The notes: a model not told the origin generated them from the letters alone. Counted from the stretch's first letter, positions 44,827 to 53,261 are shown. The stretch is DNA of 64,000 bases from Nocardioides conyzicola (GCF_039543825.1 NZ_BAABKM010000005.1:62001-126000), one strand, 5' to 3'. Made by a program: numbers and translations.

Positions 44827-45822
44827 TCAGGACATCAGCGCCGGGTCCAGGAAGGCGTCGAACCCGAGGATGCGGCCGTCCGCGGCGAAGGACAGCACCG
44901 ACACGCTGTGCGCGAGGAACGCGCCGACCTCCTCGTCCCAGACGTACTTCTCGACCGCCGGCTGGCCGTTGGCCGTGGTGACCCGGCACGACCAGCGCCG
45001 GCCGGGACGCAGGGGGTACGCCGCGATGAAGTCCGCGACCGCGGCTCGTCCGGCGTACCACTCACCGAAGGGCGGCATCGCCATCACCACGTCGTCGGCG
45101 AGCAGCGCGACGACCGCGCCGACGTCCGCTCGCTCCCACGCCGCGACGAACGCCGCCACGGAGGCGCGGACGTGCTCGTCGCCGAGGTCGCGGAGCACGC
45201 GCTGCTGGCTGCGGTCGGGCAGCCGTTCGCGCATCGTGACCCGCGCCCGCTGGAGGGCGCTGTTGGCCGCCGCCACGGAGGTGTCCAGCGCGACGGCGAC
45301 CTCCGCAGCCGGCATGGCGAGGACGTCGCGCATCACCAGCACGGCTCGCTGCAAGGCGGGCAGGTGCTGGAGGGCGGCGACGAAGGCGAGCTCGACCGAC
45401 TCCTTCTGCTCGTAGACCGCGTCCACGGGCGACGACTCCCAGACCAGGCCGGCGCCGGGCAGCGGGCCGAGCCAGACCGTCTCGGTGAGCGGCGGGCCCA
45501 CGCCGAGCGCCGGGTCGCCCGCCGGCGACAGGTCGACCGGCCGCAGGCGGCGCCCGCGGCGCTCGATCTCGCGCAGGCAGACGTTGGTCGCGACCGTGAA
45601 GAGCCAGGTCCGCAGGGCGCTGCGGCCCTCGAACCGGTCGAGGCTCTTCCACGCGCGGATCAACGTCTCCTGCACGGCGTCCTCGGCGTCGTGGGAGGAG
45701 GCGAGCATCCGGTAGCAGTGCAGCAGCAGCCCGGGGCGCAACGGCGCGACCAGCGCATCGAACGCCCCCGAGTCGCCCCCGCGGGCGGCACCGAGCAGGT
45801 CAGTCTCGCCGGTCGCCGTCAT
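44827..45822 (-). CDS. ECF sigma factor with SnoaL-like C-terminal domain
   Basis: The 331-residue protein has sigma region 2 (LLLHCYRMLASSHDAEDAVQETLIRAWKSLDRFEGRSALRTWLFTVA split over about 32-78) and region 4 (LPALQRAVLVMRDVLAMPAAEVAVALDTSVAAANSALQRAR, about 163-203). A further 120 residues form a SnoaL/NTF2-like fold (AAWERADVGAVVALLADDVVMAMPPFGEWYAGRAAV). This is the SigG/SigJ-like ECF group in which the extra domain replaces an anti-sigma factor and may sense a small molecule. It is coupled by ATGA to an ABM monooxygenase gene, which suggests it is part of the operon's output or feedback. The target promoters are unknown. Confidence 0.9.
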   Translation of the reverse strand: MTATGETDLLGAARGGDSGAFDALVAPLRPGLLLHCYRMLASSHDAEDAVQETLIRAWKSLDRFEGRSALRTWLFTVATNVCLREIERRGRRLRPVDLSPAGDPALGVGPPLTETVWLGPLPGAGLVWESSPVDAVYEQKESVELAFVAALQHLPALQRAVLVMRDVLAMPAAEVAVALDTSVAAANSALQRARVTMRERLPDRSQQRVLRDLGDEHVRASVAAFVAAWERADVGAVVALLADDVVMAMPPFGEWYAGRAAVADFIAAYPLRPGRRWSCRVTTANGQPAVEKYVWDEEVGAFLAHSVSVLSFAADGRILGFDAFLDPALMS

Positions 45823-46115
45823 GACGTCCTCCCCTCGAACCTGCCGACTACACGTGCGGTCGTCTGCTCAGGGGGATCATCGCACCGCTCGCCGACGGTC
45901 CACGCGAACCGCTGGAAGGCCGGCAGCTCCCCGAGCCCGGCGGTGTCGCCGTCGACGACGTGCAGGAACGTGACCCCGTCGGCGAGGACCATCGACTGGT
46001 AGGTGAACCCGCCCGGACGTACGGCGTCGAGCTCCTCGAACACCTCGCGCACCAGCTGCTCGTTCAGCTCGGCGCACTCGGGGCGGACCCGGTAGCGCAC
46101 CACCATCCTGCTCAT
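45819..46115 (-). CDS. Small ABM-type protein (antibiotic biosynthesis monooxygenase-like)
   Basis: The 98-residue product begins MSRMVVRYRVRPECAELNEQ and contains FTYQSMVLADGVTFLHVVD and LPAFQRFAWTVGERC, typical of the dimeric ferredoxin-like alpha+beta barrel family. Such proteins include cofactor-free monooxygenases and many of unknown role. ATG 46115 overlaps the stop of the upstream MFS gene (ATGA) and its stop overlaps the sigma factor start (ATGA), so it is in the middle of a tightly coupled trio. Confidence 0.8.
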   Translation of the reverse strand: MSRMVVRYRVRPECAELNEQLVREVFEELDAVRPGGFTYQSMVLADGVTFLHVVDGDTAGLGELPAFQRFAWTVGERCDDPPEQTTARVVGRFEGRTS

Positions 46116-47509
46116 GCCGCCACCGCCACGGCCGGTACGTCGGCGCGACGCCGCGCCGGGAGCGCGAGCCCGGCGAGGGCACCCGCGAAGGAGAGCCCAG
46201 CCGCCGTGACGATCGCGGGCGTGAACCCGTCGACGAACTCGGCGGGCGACCCGTAGCCGCCGTACGCGCCGAAGACGGCAACGGTCAGCGAGACCCCGAA
46301 GACCCCGCCCAGCTCGCGCATGGTGCTGTTGATCCCGGACGCGGTCCCCACGTCGCGGTCCTCGACCGCGGCGATCACCGCGCTCTGTCCGCAGGGCACT
46401 GCCATCGACACACCGATGCCACCGATCACGAAGGGCCCCAGGGCGTCCAGGTAGTCGCCCCCGGCCGTCACCGTGCCGGCGAACCACAGCATGGCGGCAG
46501 CCTGGATCGTCAGGCCCGCGACGAGCAGGGGACGCTCGCCGATCCGGTCGGCGAGCGTCCCGGCGATCGGCGCCACCACGATGAACGTGCCGGTCCAGGC
46601 CATCAGCCGGAGCCCGGCCTCCAGTGCGCTGTCGCCGAACGCGAACTGCAGCAGCTGCCCGTAGAAGAACACCGCCGAGAAGAGCGAGGCGAGCGTCAGG
46701 AACGCCGCGACGTTGCCGGCGATGAAGCCGCGGCGGGCGAGCAGGGCTCCGGGCACCAGGGGGCGCAGGGCGCGTCGCTCCCAGGCCACGAAGGCGCCCA
46801 GCAGCGCGACCCCGAGGACGGAGGTGGCGACGACCTCGGTGGAGCTCCAGCCCTCGGTGGTGCTGCGGACCATCGCCCACACCAGAGCGAGGCAGCCGCC
46901 GCCGAGGAGCGCGACCCCAGGTACGTCGAGGGTGCTGTCGGGCACCCGCACCTCGGGCACGTAGCGGAGCACGAGGGGTACGGCGAGCAGCCCGATCGGC
47001 ACGTTGACCCAGAAGATCCAGTGCCAGTCCAGGCCACCGACGACCAGGCCGCCGAGCAGGGGTCCGCAGGCGACGGCGATGCCGGTGACGGCGCTGTAGA
47101 GGCCGACCGCCTGGCCGCGACGCTCGGCGGGGAAGGCACCGGTGAGCAACGCCAGGCCGAGCGTGAGGACCAGCGCACCCCCGGCGCCCTGGGCCGCCCG
47201 CATCGCGATCAGCACGCCGGCACCTCCGGCGAGGGCACAGCCCAGCGATGCGACCGCGAAGAGGCCGATGCCGATCGCGTAGCAGCGGGCCCGGCCGAAG
47301 CGGTCGCCGAGCACCGCGGCCGGCACCAGCAGCACCGCGAGAGTGAGGTTGTAGGCGTTGACCGTCCACTCGAGCTGCGGCAGCGAGGCGCCGAGGTCGC
47401 CGCGGATGGTCGGGATCGCCGTGGAGACCACCAGCGTGTCGATGGCGGCCATGAAGGAGCCGATCGAGGTGAGCACGATGACCCACCGACGGTGTCGGGC
47501 GTCGAGCAT
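46112..47509 (-). CDS. MFS transporter, DHA2 (14-TMS) type
   Basis: The 465-residue transporter starts MLDARHRRWVIVLTSIGSFM; the first helix carries AAIDTLVVSTAIPTI, motif A is VLGDRFGRARCYAIG, and the motif C region is ACGPLLGGLVVGGLDWHWIFWVN. I choose ATG 47509 because GGAGGA lies five bases upstream; an in-frame ATG at 47581 would add a polar 24-residue tail. It is first in the MFS-ABM-sigma operon. The probable role is export of a toxic or self-made compound; the substrate is unknown. Confidence 0.9.
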   Translation of the reverse strand: MLDARHRRWVIVLTSIGSFMAAIDTLVVSTAIPTIRGDLGASLPQLEWTVNAYNLTLAVLLVPAAVLGDRFGRARCYAIGIGLFAVASLGCALAGGAGVLIAMRAAQGAGGALVLTLGLALLTGAFPAERRGQAVGLYSAVTGIAVACGPLLGGLVVGGLDWHWIFWVNVPIGLLAVPLVLRYVPEVRVPDSTLDVPGVALLGGGCLALVWAMVRSTTEGWSSTEVVATSVLGVALLGAFVAWERRALRPLVPGALLARRGFIAGNVAAFLTLASLFSAVFFYGQLLQFAFGDSALEAGLRLMAWTGTFIVVAPIAGTLADRIGERPLLVAGLTIQAAAMLWFAGTVTAGGDYLDALGPFVIGGIGVSMAVPCGQSAVIAAVEDRDVGTASGINSTMRELGGVFGVSLTVAVFGAYGGYGSPAEFVDGFTPAIVTAAGLSFAGALAGLALPARRRADVPAVAVAA

Positions 47510-47588
47510 GAGGTCCTCCAGGGGTGGCAGCACGGGTTGCCGCCTTCTCTCCCTGTGATCCGGCTCGGACGCCGAACTCATCGACCGG

Positions 47589-48095
47589 TCAGTGGCCCGC
47601 CAGCCAGGTGACCGCGCCGAGGTCCGGGTCCCACCGGCGCAGCTCGGTCAGGGTCAACACCTCGTCGCGGTGCCCGAGGACGTCGAGAGCCAGCTGGACG
47701 CTGCTGCGATCCACCCGGCGCGCCAGCGTGACGTGCGGGAGCCACCCGACGTGCTGCCGGTCCGGCACCTGCACGCGCACGGCGAGCGCCCGTCGTACGA
47801 CGTCGTCGTCGAGATCGAGGGCCCGCGCGATCGTGACCCTGTCGCCGCCCAGGAGCAGCACCCCGGATGCTCGGGCCCGCACCGGCAGCAGCGAGCCGAG
47901 GCGGGTCCGCGCCACGTCGACGGCGGCCTCGGGCAGCTCGGGCGCCGACACGACGGTGACGTGCGGCGCGTTGGTCGGGCTCCGGTGGTCCAGCTGCGAG
48001 GGCAGCCCGGCGTCACGCAGCGCCTGCCAGTCGCGGCGCACCAGCTCCTGGCCGGCCTCGTCGGGGACGAGCTCGAGGGCGTGCAGCTTCGGCAT
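47589..48095 (-). CDS. 2'-5' RNA ligase-like 2H phosphoesterase
   Basis: The 168-residue product has two HxT motifs spaced as in the 2H superfamily: APHVTVV near 44-50 and PHVTLAR near 125-131. This indicates a LigT/ThpR-like cyclic phosphodiesterase acting on 2',3'-cyclic phosphates or related bonds. I choose ATG 48095 (MPKLHALELVPDEAGQ), where the fold begins; longer upstream reading is antisense to the next gene. It is divergent from the dienelactone hydrolase gene (58 bp). Confidence 0.8.
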   Translation of the reverse strand: MPKLHALELVPDEAGQELVRRDWQALRDAGLPSQLDHRSPTNAPHVTVVSAPELPEAAVDVARTRLGSLLPVRARASGVLLLGGDRVTIARALDLDDDVVRRALAVRVQVPDRQHVGWLPHVTLARRVDRSSVQLALDVLGHRDEVLTLTELRRWDPDLGAVTWLAGH

Positions 48096-48153
48096 CAGGT
48101 CGTGGCCTGGACGAGTGCTTCCACCATGCCCCGAACCTAGCCATACTCCGGGC

Positions 48154-48882
48154 ATGCCCCTCCTCGACAGCTGGACGCAGTCCTCCCACACCACCGACGG
48201 GGTCACCCACCCGACGTACCGCAAGGGGACGGGACCCGGCGTCATCGTGGTCCACGAGATCCCCGGCCTCACCCCGGAGGTCATCGGGTTCGCGGAGGAG
48301 GTCGTCGCGGCCGGCTTCACGGTCGTGCTGCCGCACCTCTTCGGGACGCCCGAGCGGCCGATGTCCCCGGCGTACATCGGCAAGGTGCTGCCCAAGCTCT
48401 GCGTCAGCCGGGAGTTCACCACGATGGCCATCGGACGGACGTCGCCGATCGCGGTCTGGCTGCGGTCGCTGGCCCGCGAGCTGCACGAGGAGCTGGGCGG
48501 TCCCGGAGTCGGCGCCCTCGGCATGTGCTTCACCGGCGGCTTCGCGCTCGCGATGATGGTCGACACCTCGGTCGCCGCACCGGTGCTCGCGCAGCCGTCG
48601 CTGCCCTTCCCCGTCGGACGGAAGCGAGCCGCCGACCTCAACCTCTCCCCCGCCGACCTCGCCGACGTGCGTGCCCGGGCCGCCGGCGGCTGTCAGGTGC
48701 TCGGCCTGCGCTACCGCGGCGACGCGGCCGTCGGCACCCGCTTCGACACGCTCACCGACGAGATCGGCGACGCGTTCATCCGCGTCGAGTTCGACGGCAA
48801 GGGCCACTCGACGCTCACCGAGCACCGCCAGCAGGAGGGCGTCGACCGCGTGCTCGCGTTCTTCGCGGAGAAGCTCCGATGA
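48154..48882 (+). CDS. Dienelactone hydrolase family protein
   Basis: The 242-residue alpha/beta hydrolase starts at ATG 48154 (MPLLDSWTQSSH). Triad candidates fit the family: Glu in VVHEIPGL, the nucleophile Cys in LGMCFTGGFAL and His in GKGHSTLTEH. A loop insertion (PERPMSPAYIGKVLPKLC) replaces part of the usual lid. The reaction is probably hydrolysis of a lactone or ester, but the substrate is unknown. It overlaps the LLM gene by ATGA, so the pair likely acts together. Confidence 0.87.
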   Translation: MPLLDSWTQSSHTTDGVTHPTYRKGTGPGVIVVHEIPGLTPEVIGFAEEVVAAGFTVVLPHLFGTPERPMSPAYIGKVLPKLCVSREFTTMAIGRTSPIAVWLRSLARELHEELGGPGVGALGMCFTGGFALAMMVDTSVAAPVLAQPSLPFPVGRKRAADLNLSPADLADVRARAAGGCQVLGLRYRGDAAVGTRFDTLTDEIGDAFIRVEFDGKGHSTLTEHRQQEGVDRVLAFFAEKLR

Positions 48883-49667
48883 CCGCTCGTCGCGGGCTCT
48901 TCGTCGCACCGTTCGACGCGCTCGCTGACCCCAGAGTGATCGGCGACCTCGCCGCCCGGGCCGAGGCGGCCGGCTGGGAGGGCTTCTTCCTCTGGGACCA
49001 CCTCCAGTACCGCGATGGCGTCACCGACATCGCCGACGTGTGGACCTGCTGCGCCGTCGTCGCCATGCGCACCTCTCGGCTGCTCCTCGGACCCATGGTG
49101 ACGCCGCTCGCGCGCCGGCGGCCGCAGGTGCTGGCCCGGCAGGCGGCGTCGCTCGCGCAGCTGTCGTCCGGGCGCTTCGTGCTGGGCCTGGGACTCGGGG
49201 ACGACTGGGTCCGCGAGTTCAGCGCGTACGGCGACGAGGAGTCGCCGCGCGTGCGCGGCGCGATGCTCGACGACGGGCTGACCGTGCTCACCGCCCTGCT
49301 GTCGGGCGAGCCGGTCGACCACGAGGGTCCCCACTTCGCGGCGCGCGGCGTCCAGCACCGCCCGGCGGCCCGGGTGCCGATCTGGCTCGCGGGGCGGTTC
49401 CCCAACGCCGTACCGCTGCGCCGGGCGGCCCGGCACGACGGCTTCTTCGTGATCGGCCTCGACGGTCCCGACGACGTGAGCGCGGTGCTCGCCGACCTCG
49501 CGGCGCAGTCGCCCCGCGACGGCTTCGAGGTCGTCATCGACCTACGCACCGAGCAGGACCACGCCCCGTGGCTCGACAGCGGCGCGACCTGGGTCCTCAC
49601 CCGGATCGGGCCGTTCGACCTCGACCTCGCCGAGGTGGAGCGCTTCATCGACGCCGGCCCGAGCTGA
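48879..49667 (+). CDS. LLM-class (luciferase-like) flavin-dependent oxidoreductase
   Basis: The 262-residue protein carries the luciferase-like barrel with WEGFFLWDHLQY near 31-42, RLLLGPMVTPLARRRPQVLARQAASL near 66-91, and LGLGLGDDW. Many actinobacterial members use F420, others FMN; the cofactor cannot be assigned surely here. At 262 residues it is shorter than typical members (around 300-340). It is coupled to the dienelactone hydrolase. Its TGA stop is also the first three bases of the 21-bp repeat array. Confidence 0.85.
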   Translation: MTARRGLFVAPFDALADPRVIGDLAARAEAAGWEGFFLWDHLQYRDGVTDIADVWTCCAVVAMRTSRLLLGPMVTPLARRRPQVLARQAASLAQLSSGRFVLGLGLGDDWVREFSAYGDEESPRVRGAMLDDGLTVLTALLSGEPVDHEGPHFAARGVQHRPAARVPIWLAGRFPNAVPLRRAARHDGFFVIGLDGPDDVSAVLADLAAQSPRDGFEVVIDLRTEQDHAPWLDSGATWVLTRIGPFDLDLAEVERFIDAGPS

Positions 49668-49727
49668 CGGTTGAATCGGGACCTGTGACCGTTGAATCGG
49701 GACCTGTGACGGCCGAGTCGGGACTTC
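49665..49727 (+). repeat. Left array: three 21-bp tandem repeats
   Basis: Units start at 49665, 49686 and 49707 and share the form TGAC(G/C)GttGAaTCGGGACyt. The first unit begins exactly with the TGA stop of the LLM gene. The same unit, in opposite orientation, forms the array at 50747-50810. There are no unique spacers, so it is not a CRISPR array. Confidence 0.9.
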
Positions 49728-49837
49728 TGTCCAGCCGATCAGCCACGCATCGTGCACAGGGCGTCGTCCGAGCGCGGTATCCACAGCTGAACGGGCGGTG
49801 ACCAACCTGTCGTCGCCGTGTCCGACACGGTCGATAC

Positions 49838-50743
49838 GTGAATCCTTGGCCCGATGAACCGTTCACCCGATCCGATCTCAGACGCCTGGGCCGCACGGAC
49901 GCCGACCTCCGTCGTGGTCGACGCTCGGGCGAGGTCCGCCAGGTCGTGCGCGGCGTCTTCGCGTCCACCCTCCGCGAGGACTCGATCGAGCTCCGGGTGG
50001 CCGCGATCGCGAAGGTCGTACCCGCCCACCACGTCGTCAGCGACCGCACCGCAGCCTGGCTGCACGGCGTCGACGCCCATACGTACGGCGAGCACGACGA
50101 CGTACCGCCGATCGAGTGGTGCGCGCTTCGCGGCCACGAGCCCACGACCCTCCCCGGAACCGACGGTCGCACGCGCGACCTCCAGGCATCGGACGTGATG
50201 CTGCTCCACGGCGTACGCGCGACGACTCCGCTGCGCACCGCCCTCGACCTCGGCTGCTGCCTGCGCCGCCGCGAGGCGTTCGCGACGCTGTGTGCGCTGG
50301 CGCGAGAGCACCACTTCACGCGCTCCGACCTGATCCGGGCCCTGCCGCGCTACCGACGCCGCCGAGGCGTCATCCAGCTCCGCGGGTTGGTCCCGCTGGT
50401 CGACGCCCGGTTCGAGTCGCAACGTGAGGCCTGGTGCTTCCTTGCGATCGCCGATGCGGGCATCGCGGTTCCCGAGCCGCAGGTCTGGGTCGAGATCGAC
50501 GGGGTACGGACGTACCGGCTCGACCTCGCCTACCGACGGAGGCGGGTCTGCGTCGAGTACGACGGACTCGAGGCTCACGCCGGCCAGGAGTCGTACGACG
50601 AGGAACGGCGCGACTGGCTCCGCCGTCACGGCTGGACCGTGATCGTCCTCCGCGAGGGGGCCTTCAGCGGCGACGCCCTGGACGCCTGGTTGGGCGAGCT
50701 GCGGGCAGCGCTCGACCCGACGTACTCCAACCGTCGATGGTGA
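49838..50743 (+). CDS. AbiEi/DUF559-type protein (winged helix plus endonuclease-like fold)
   Basis: The 301-residue product starts at GTG 49838. The N-terminal 90 residues (FTRSDLRRLGRTDADLRRG, RGVFAS, AAWLHGVDAHTYGE) resemble the AbiEi-type antitoxin winged-helix domain widespread in actinobacteria. The C-terminal part has RLDLAYRRRRVCVEYDGLEAH then ERRDWLRRHGWTVIVLREG, the Vsr/DUF559 endonuclease-like core with acidic residues in the D-x(n)-E-x-D style. Whether it cuts DNA is unknown. No toxin partner adjoins. Both flanks carry inward-facing 21-bp arrays, so the gene sits in a small cassette between the LLM gene and ltp2. Confidence 0.8.
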   Translation: MNPWPDEPFTRSDLRRLGRTDADLRRGRRSGEVRQVVRGVFASTLREDSIELRVAAIAKVVPAHHVVSDRTAAWLHGVDAHTYGEHDDVPPIEWCALRGHEPTTLPGTDGRTRDLQASDVMLLHGVRATTPLRTALDLGCCLRRREAFATLCALAREHHFTRSDLIRALPRYRRRRGVIQLRGLVPLVDARFESQREAWCFLAIADAGIAVPEPQVWVEIDGVRTYRLDLAYRRRRVCVEYDGLEAHAGQESYDEERRDWLRRHGWTVIVLREGAFSGDALDAWLGELRAALDPTYSNRRW

Positions 50744-50746
50744 CCG

Positions 50747-50810
50747 GAACTCCCGACTCAACCGTCAGAACTCCCGACTCGACGGTCAGAAGTCCCGACT
50801 CAACCGGTCA
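50747..50810 (-). repeat. Right array: three 21/22-bp tandem repeats, inverted to the left array
   Basis: Units cover 50747-50767, 50768-50788 and 50789-50810; on the minus strand they read TGAC(c/g)GttGAGTCGGGA(g/c)TTC. The outermost unit begins with TGA at 50810-50808, which is the stop codon of ltp2. The arrangement mirrors the left array around the DUF559-type gene. Confidence 0.9.
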
Positions 50811-51971
50811 GACCGAGAGCACCAGCCCGCTCGTGGGCACGCCGGTGCCGGCGGTGACGACCAGGTGCTCGATGTCGGCGACCGGGTTGACGGATGTCCC
50901 GCGGATCTGGCGCACGCCCTCGGCGATGCCGTTCATCCCGTGGATGTAGGCCTCGCCGAGCTGGCCACCGTGGGTGTTGAGCGGGAACGCGCCGTCGACC
51001 TCGATCGCGCCGTCGGCGATGAAGCCGGGTGCCTCGCCGCGCCCGCAGAAGCCGAGCTCCTCCAGCTGCATGAGCACGTACGGCGTGAAGTGGTCGTAGA
51101 GGATGCCCATCCGCATGTCGCTCGGGCCGAGCCCGGACTGCCGCCACAGCTCGCGCCCGACCACGCCCATCTCGGGGATGCCGATGTCGTCGCGGTAGTA
51201 CGACGTCATCACGAACTGGTCCGCGCCGCTGCCCTGGGCCGCCGCCGAGATGTACGCCGGCTTCTGCTTCAGGTCGCGCGCCCGCTCGGCCGAGACCACG
51301 ACCAGCGCGACCGCGCCGTCGCTCTCCTGGCAGCAGTCGAGCAGGTGCAGGGGGTCGACGATCATCCGCGAGGCCTGGTGGTCCTCGATCGTGATCGGCT
51401 TGCCGTAGAAGAACGCGTTGGGGTTGGTGGCCGCGTGCCGGCGGTCGGCCACCGCGACCGCGCCGAAGTCGGCCGAGGTGGCGCCGTACTCGTGCATGTA
51501 CCGGGTCGCCTGCATGGCGACAGTGGCGGCCGGCGTACCGAGCCCCATCGGGTAGGACCAGGCGTTGTCGAGGCCGTTGGTGTTGACCTGCGTCGCCGCG
51601 GCGACGGAGAACTGGCCGAAGCGCGACTCCGAGCGCTCGTTGAAGCCGCGGTAGCAGACGACCACGTCGGCGATCCCGGTCGCGACCGCCATCGCGGCCT
51701 GCTGGACGGTCGCGCACGCGGCGCCGCCGCCGTAGTTGATGCGGCTGAAGAAGCGCATCTCCTTCATCCCGAGCTCGCGGGCGACCGCGATCTCCGAGGA
51801 CGTGTCCATCGTGAACGTCGTCAGGCCGTCCACGTCGTCGGTCGTCAGCCCGCAGTCCTCGAGCGCGTGCAGGACGGCCTCGACGGAGAGCTGGAGCTCG
51901 GAGCGCCCGGAGGCCTTGGAGAACTCGGTCGCGCCGATCCCGGCGATCGCGGTCTTGCGATAGATGCTCAT
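50808..51971 (-). CDS. ltp2: Steroid side-chain aldolase Ltp2 (thiolase-fold)
   Basis: The 387-residue protein is of the lipid-transfer/thiolase-like family: RKTAIAGIGATEFSKASGRS at the start, INYGGGAACATVQQAAMAVA near 79-98, and the C-terminal NTHGGQLGEAYIHGMNGIAEG. In M. tuberculosis (Rv3540c) and Thermomonospora Ltp2 performs the retro-aldol cleavage that removes the last three side-chain carbons as propionyl-CoA, and needs a DUF35 partner. That partner is encoded here two genes upstream. The start ATG 51971 overlaps the chsH1 stop (ATGA). It is the last gene of the operon; the stop is within a 22-bp repeat. Confidence 0.93.
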   Translation of the reverse strand: MSIYRKTAIAGIGATEFSKASGRSELQLSVEAVLHALEDCGLTTDDVDGLTTFTMDTSSEIAVARELGMKEMRFFSRINYGGGAACATVQQAAMAVATGIADVVVCYRGFNERSESRFGQFSVAAATQVNTNGLDNAWSYPMGLGTPAATVAMQATRYMHEYGATSADFGAVAVADRRHAATNPNAFFYGKPITIEDHQASRMIVDPLHLLDCCQESDGAVALVVVSAERARDLKQKPAYISAAAQGSGADQFVMTSYYRDDIGIPEMGVVGRELWRQSGLGPSDMRMGILYDHFTPYVLMQLEELGFCGRGEAPGFIADGAIEVDGAFPLNTHGGQLGEAYIHGMNGIAEGVRQIRGTSVNPVADIEHLVVTAGTGVPTSGLVLSV

Positions 51972-52354
51972 GCCACCACCCGCACGGTGCCGGTCACGTG
52001 GTCGCCGAGCGACACCGAGCCGACGACCTTGATCGTCGCGATGCCGTCCTCCACCGACTCGACGGTCCCCGTGAAGGTCAGCGTGTCGTAGGGGTGCGCG
52101 GGCGCACCGAGGCGGATCGCGATGCCCTTGAGCTCGGCGTCCTGACCGAGCCAGTCCACGACGTACTTCTCGACCAGGCCGTTGCTGGTGAGGATGTTCA
52201 TGAAGATGTCCTTCGACCCGGCCGCCTGGGCGATGTCGCGGTCGTGGTGGACGTCCTGCCAGTCGCGGGTCGCGATCGCGGTGCTCACGATCGTCGTCGG
52301 CGTCATCGGCAGGCTCCACGCGGGGATCTGCTGCCCTGCTTCCAAGGTCTTCAT
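51968..52354 (-). CDS. chsH1: MaoC-like hydratase subunit ChsH1
   Basis: The 128-residue single hot-dog protein contains TRDWQDVHHDRDIAQAAGSKDIFMNI; Asp31 and His36 take the place of the hydratase-2 Asp/His pair. It matches ChsH1 (Rv3541c), the catalytic half of the ChsH1-ChsH2 heteromer that hydrates the steroid 17-side-chain enoyl-CoA. ATG 52354 has GGAGGAA upstream. It overlaps the DUF35 gene and ltp2 by ATGA on each side. Confidence 0.92.
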   Translation of the reverse strand: MKTLEAGQQIPAWSLPMTPTTIVSTAIATRDWQDVHHDRDIAQAAGSKDIFMNILTSNGLVEKYVVDWLGQDAELKGIAIRLGAPAHPYDTLTFTGTVESVEDGIATIKVVGSVSLGDHVTGTVRVVA

Positions 52355-52764
52355 GCCTTCCTCCAGAAGGGCAGCGTCAGCTCGTCGTCGATGGTGCGGT
52401 AGTCCACCCGCAGGCGCATCCCGATCTCGATCTCGACGTCCGCCCCAGAATCGGACACAGCGTCGACCACCTCGCCGACCATCCGGACACCCTCGTCGAG
52501 GTCGACCAGCGCGATCACGATCGGGAGCTCCTTGCCCGGGACGGGCGGGTAGCGGTGCACGACGTACGAGAAGACCGTGCCGGTGCCGGCCGCGACGACG
52601 TGGCCGCGGTCGAAGGCGTGGCACTCGGGACAGGCAGGCCCGGGCGGGAAACGGAGCACCCCGCAGGCGTTGCACTTCTGGATGCGCAGCTCGCCGGCCG
52701 CCGTACCGTCCCAGAAGAACTGCGAGTCCCGCCCCATCATCGGGCGGATCACGCCGGTGCTCAT
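52351..52764 (-). CDS. Stand-alone DUF35 OB-fold zinc-ribbon protein (ChsH2 C-terminal domain)
   Basis: The 137-residue protein has a zinc ribbon with two CxxC pairs (CNACGVLRFPPGPACPEC, about 32-49) followed by the DUF35 OB fold (AAGTGTVFSYVVHRYPPVPG, IVIALVDLDEGVRMVGEV). In M. tuberculosis this is the C-terminal domain of ChsH2, which docks onto Ltp2 and is needed for its aldolase activity. Here it is a separate gene between the MaoC part and chsH1. ATG overlaps occur at both ends, so stoichiometry may be held by coupled translation. Confidence 0.92.
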   Translation of the reverse strand: MSTGVIRPMMGRDSQFFWDGTAAGELRIQKCNACGVLRFPPGPACPECHAFDRGHVVAAGTGTVFSYVVHRYPPVPGKELPIVIALVDLDEGVRMVGEVVDAVSDSGADVEIEIGMRLRVDYRTIDDELTLPFWRKA

Positions 52765-53261
52765 GCCTTCTCCTTCGGGATGAACTTGAGGACCCGGAAG
52801 AGCATCGTGGCGACCTTCTCGTCGCCGACGTACCAGGTGTTGCGCGACGTCACGAAGTAGCCCTCGCCCATCGCGGTCTGCTTGGGGCCGGCGACCGAGT
52901 CCAGCGCGGTGGTCACCCGCAGCTGGTCACCGACGCGCAGGTAGCGCTCGTAGCTCTGCTCGCAGTTGGTGCCGAGCACGGCCGTGTAGCCGGCGGCCGT
53001 CAGGACCTCCATCATCCGGCTCAGCGGGTCGTCGTCGGGGCGGCGGCGGCCGAGGCCGGGCATCGTCCAGACCTGCGCCATCGACGGCGGCGCCTCGCCG
53101 GTGCGGAAGCGCTCGTTGTCGTAGCCCATCGCGTCGAGCCAGGTGCCGATCGTCGGCTGGTTGACCTCGTACGGCGCCTGCGACTCCGACGCCTCGCCGA
53201 GCGCCTTGATCCGCTCGGCCTCCGCCATGATCTCGTCGTGCGTGCTCCCGGTGCCGCTCAT
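52761..53261 (-). CDS. chsH2: Stand-alone MaoC-like domain of ChsH2
   Basis: The 166-residue protein corresponds to the N-terminal MaoC-like part of ChsH2: APYEVNQPTIGTWLDAMGYD, PPSMAQVWTMPGLG, TNCEQSYERYLRVGDQLRVT and VGDEKVATMLFRVLKFIP. The GDxNPxH catalytic motif is absent, as in mycobacterial ChsH2, so it should serve as the non-catalytic partner shaping the ChsH1 active site. In M. tuberculosis the same chain continues into DUF35; here it stops and the DUF35 gene starts with a four-base overlap. The ATG start overlaps the dehydrogenase stop. Confidence 0.9.
   Translation of the reverse strand: MSGTGSTHDEIMAEAERIKALGEASESQAPYEVNQPTIGTWLDAMGYDNERFRTGEAPPSMAQVWTMPGLGRRRPDDDPLSRMMEVLTAAGYTAVLGTNCEQSYERYLRVGDQLRVTTALDSVAGPKQTAMGEGYFVTSRNTWYVGDEKVATMLFRVLKFIPKEKA

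Noticed and set aside
44827..47509. Siderophore or antibiotic biosynthetic cluster
   Set aside because: The ABM-type protein and MFS pumps alone do not show any core biosynthetic enzyme nearby.
49665..50810. CRISPR array
   Set aside because: Units are contiguous with no spacers, occur in two inverted sets of three, and no cas genes are present.
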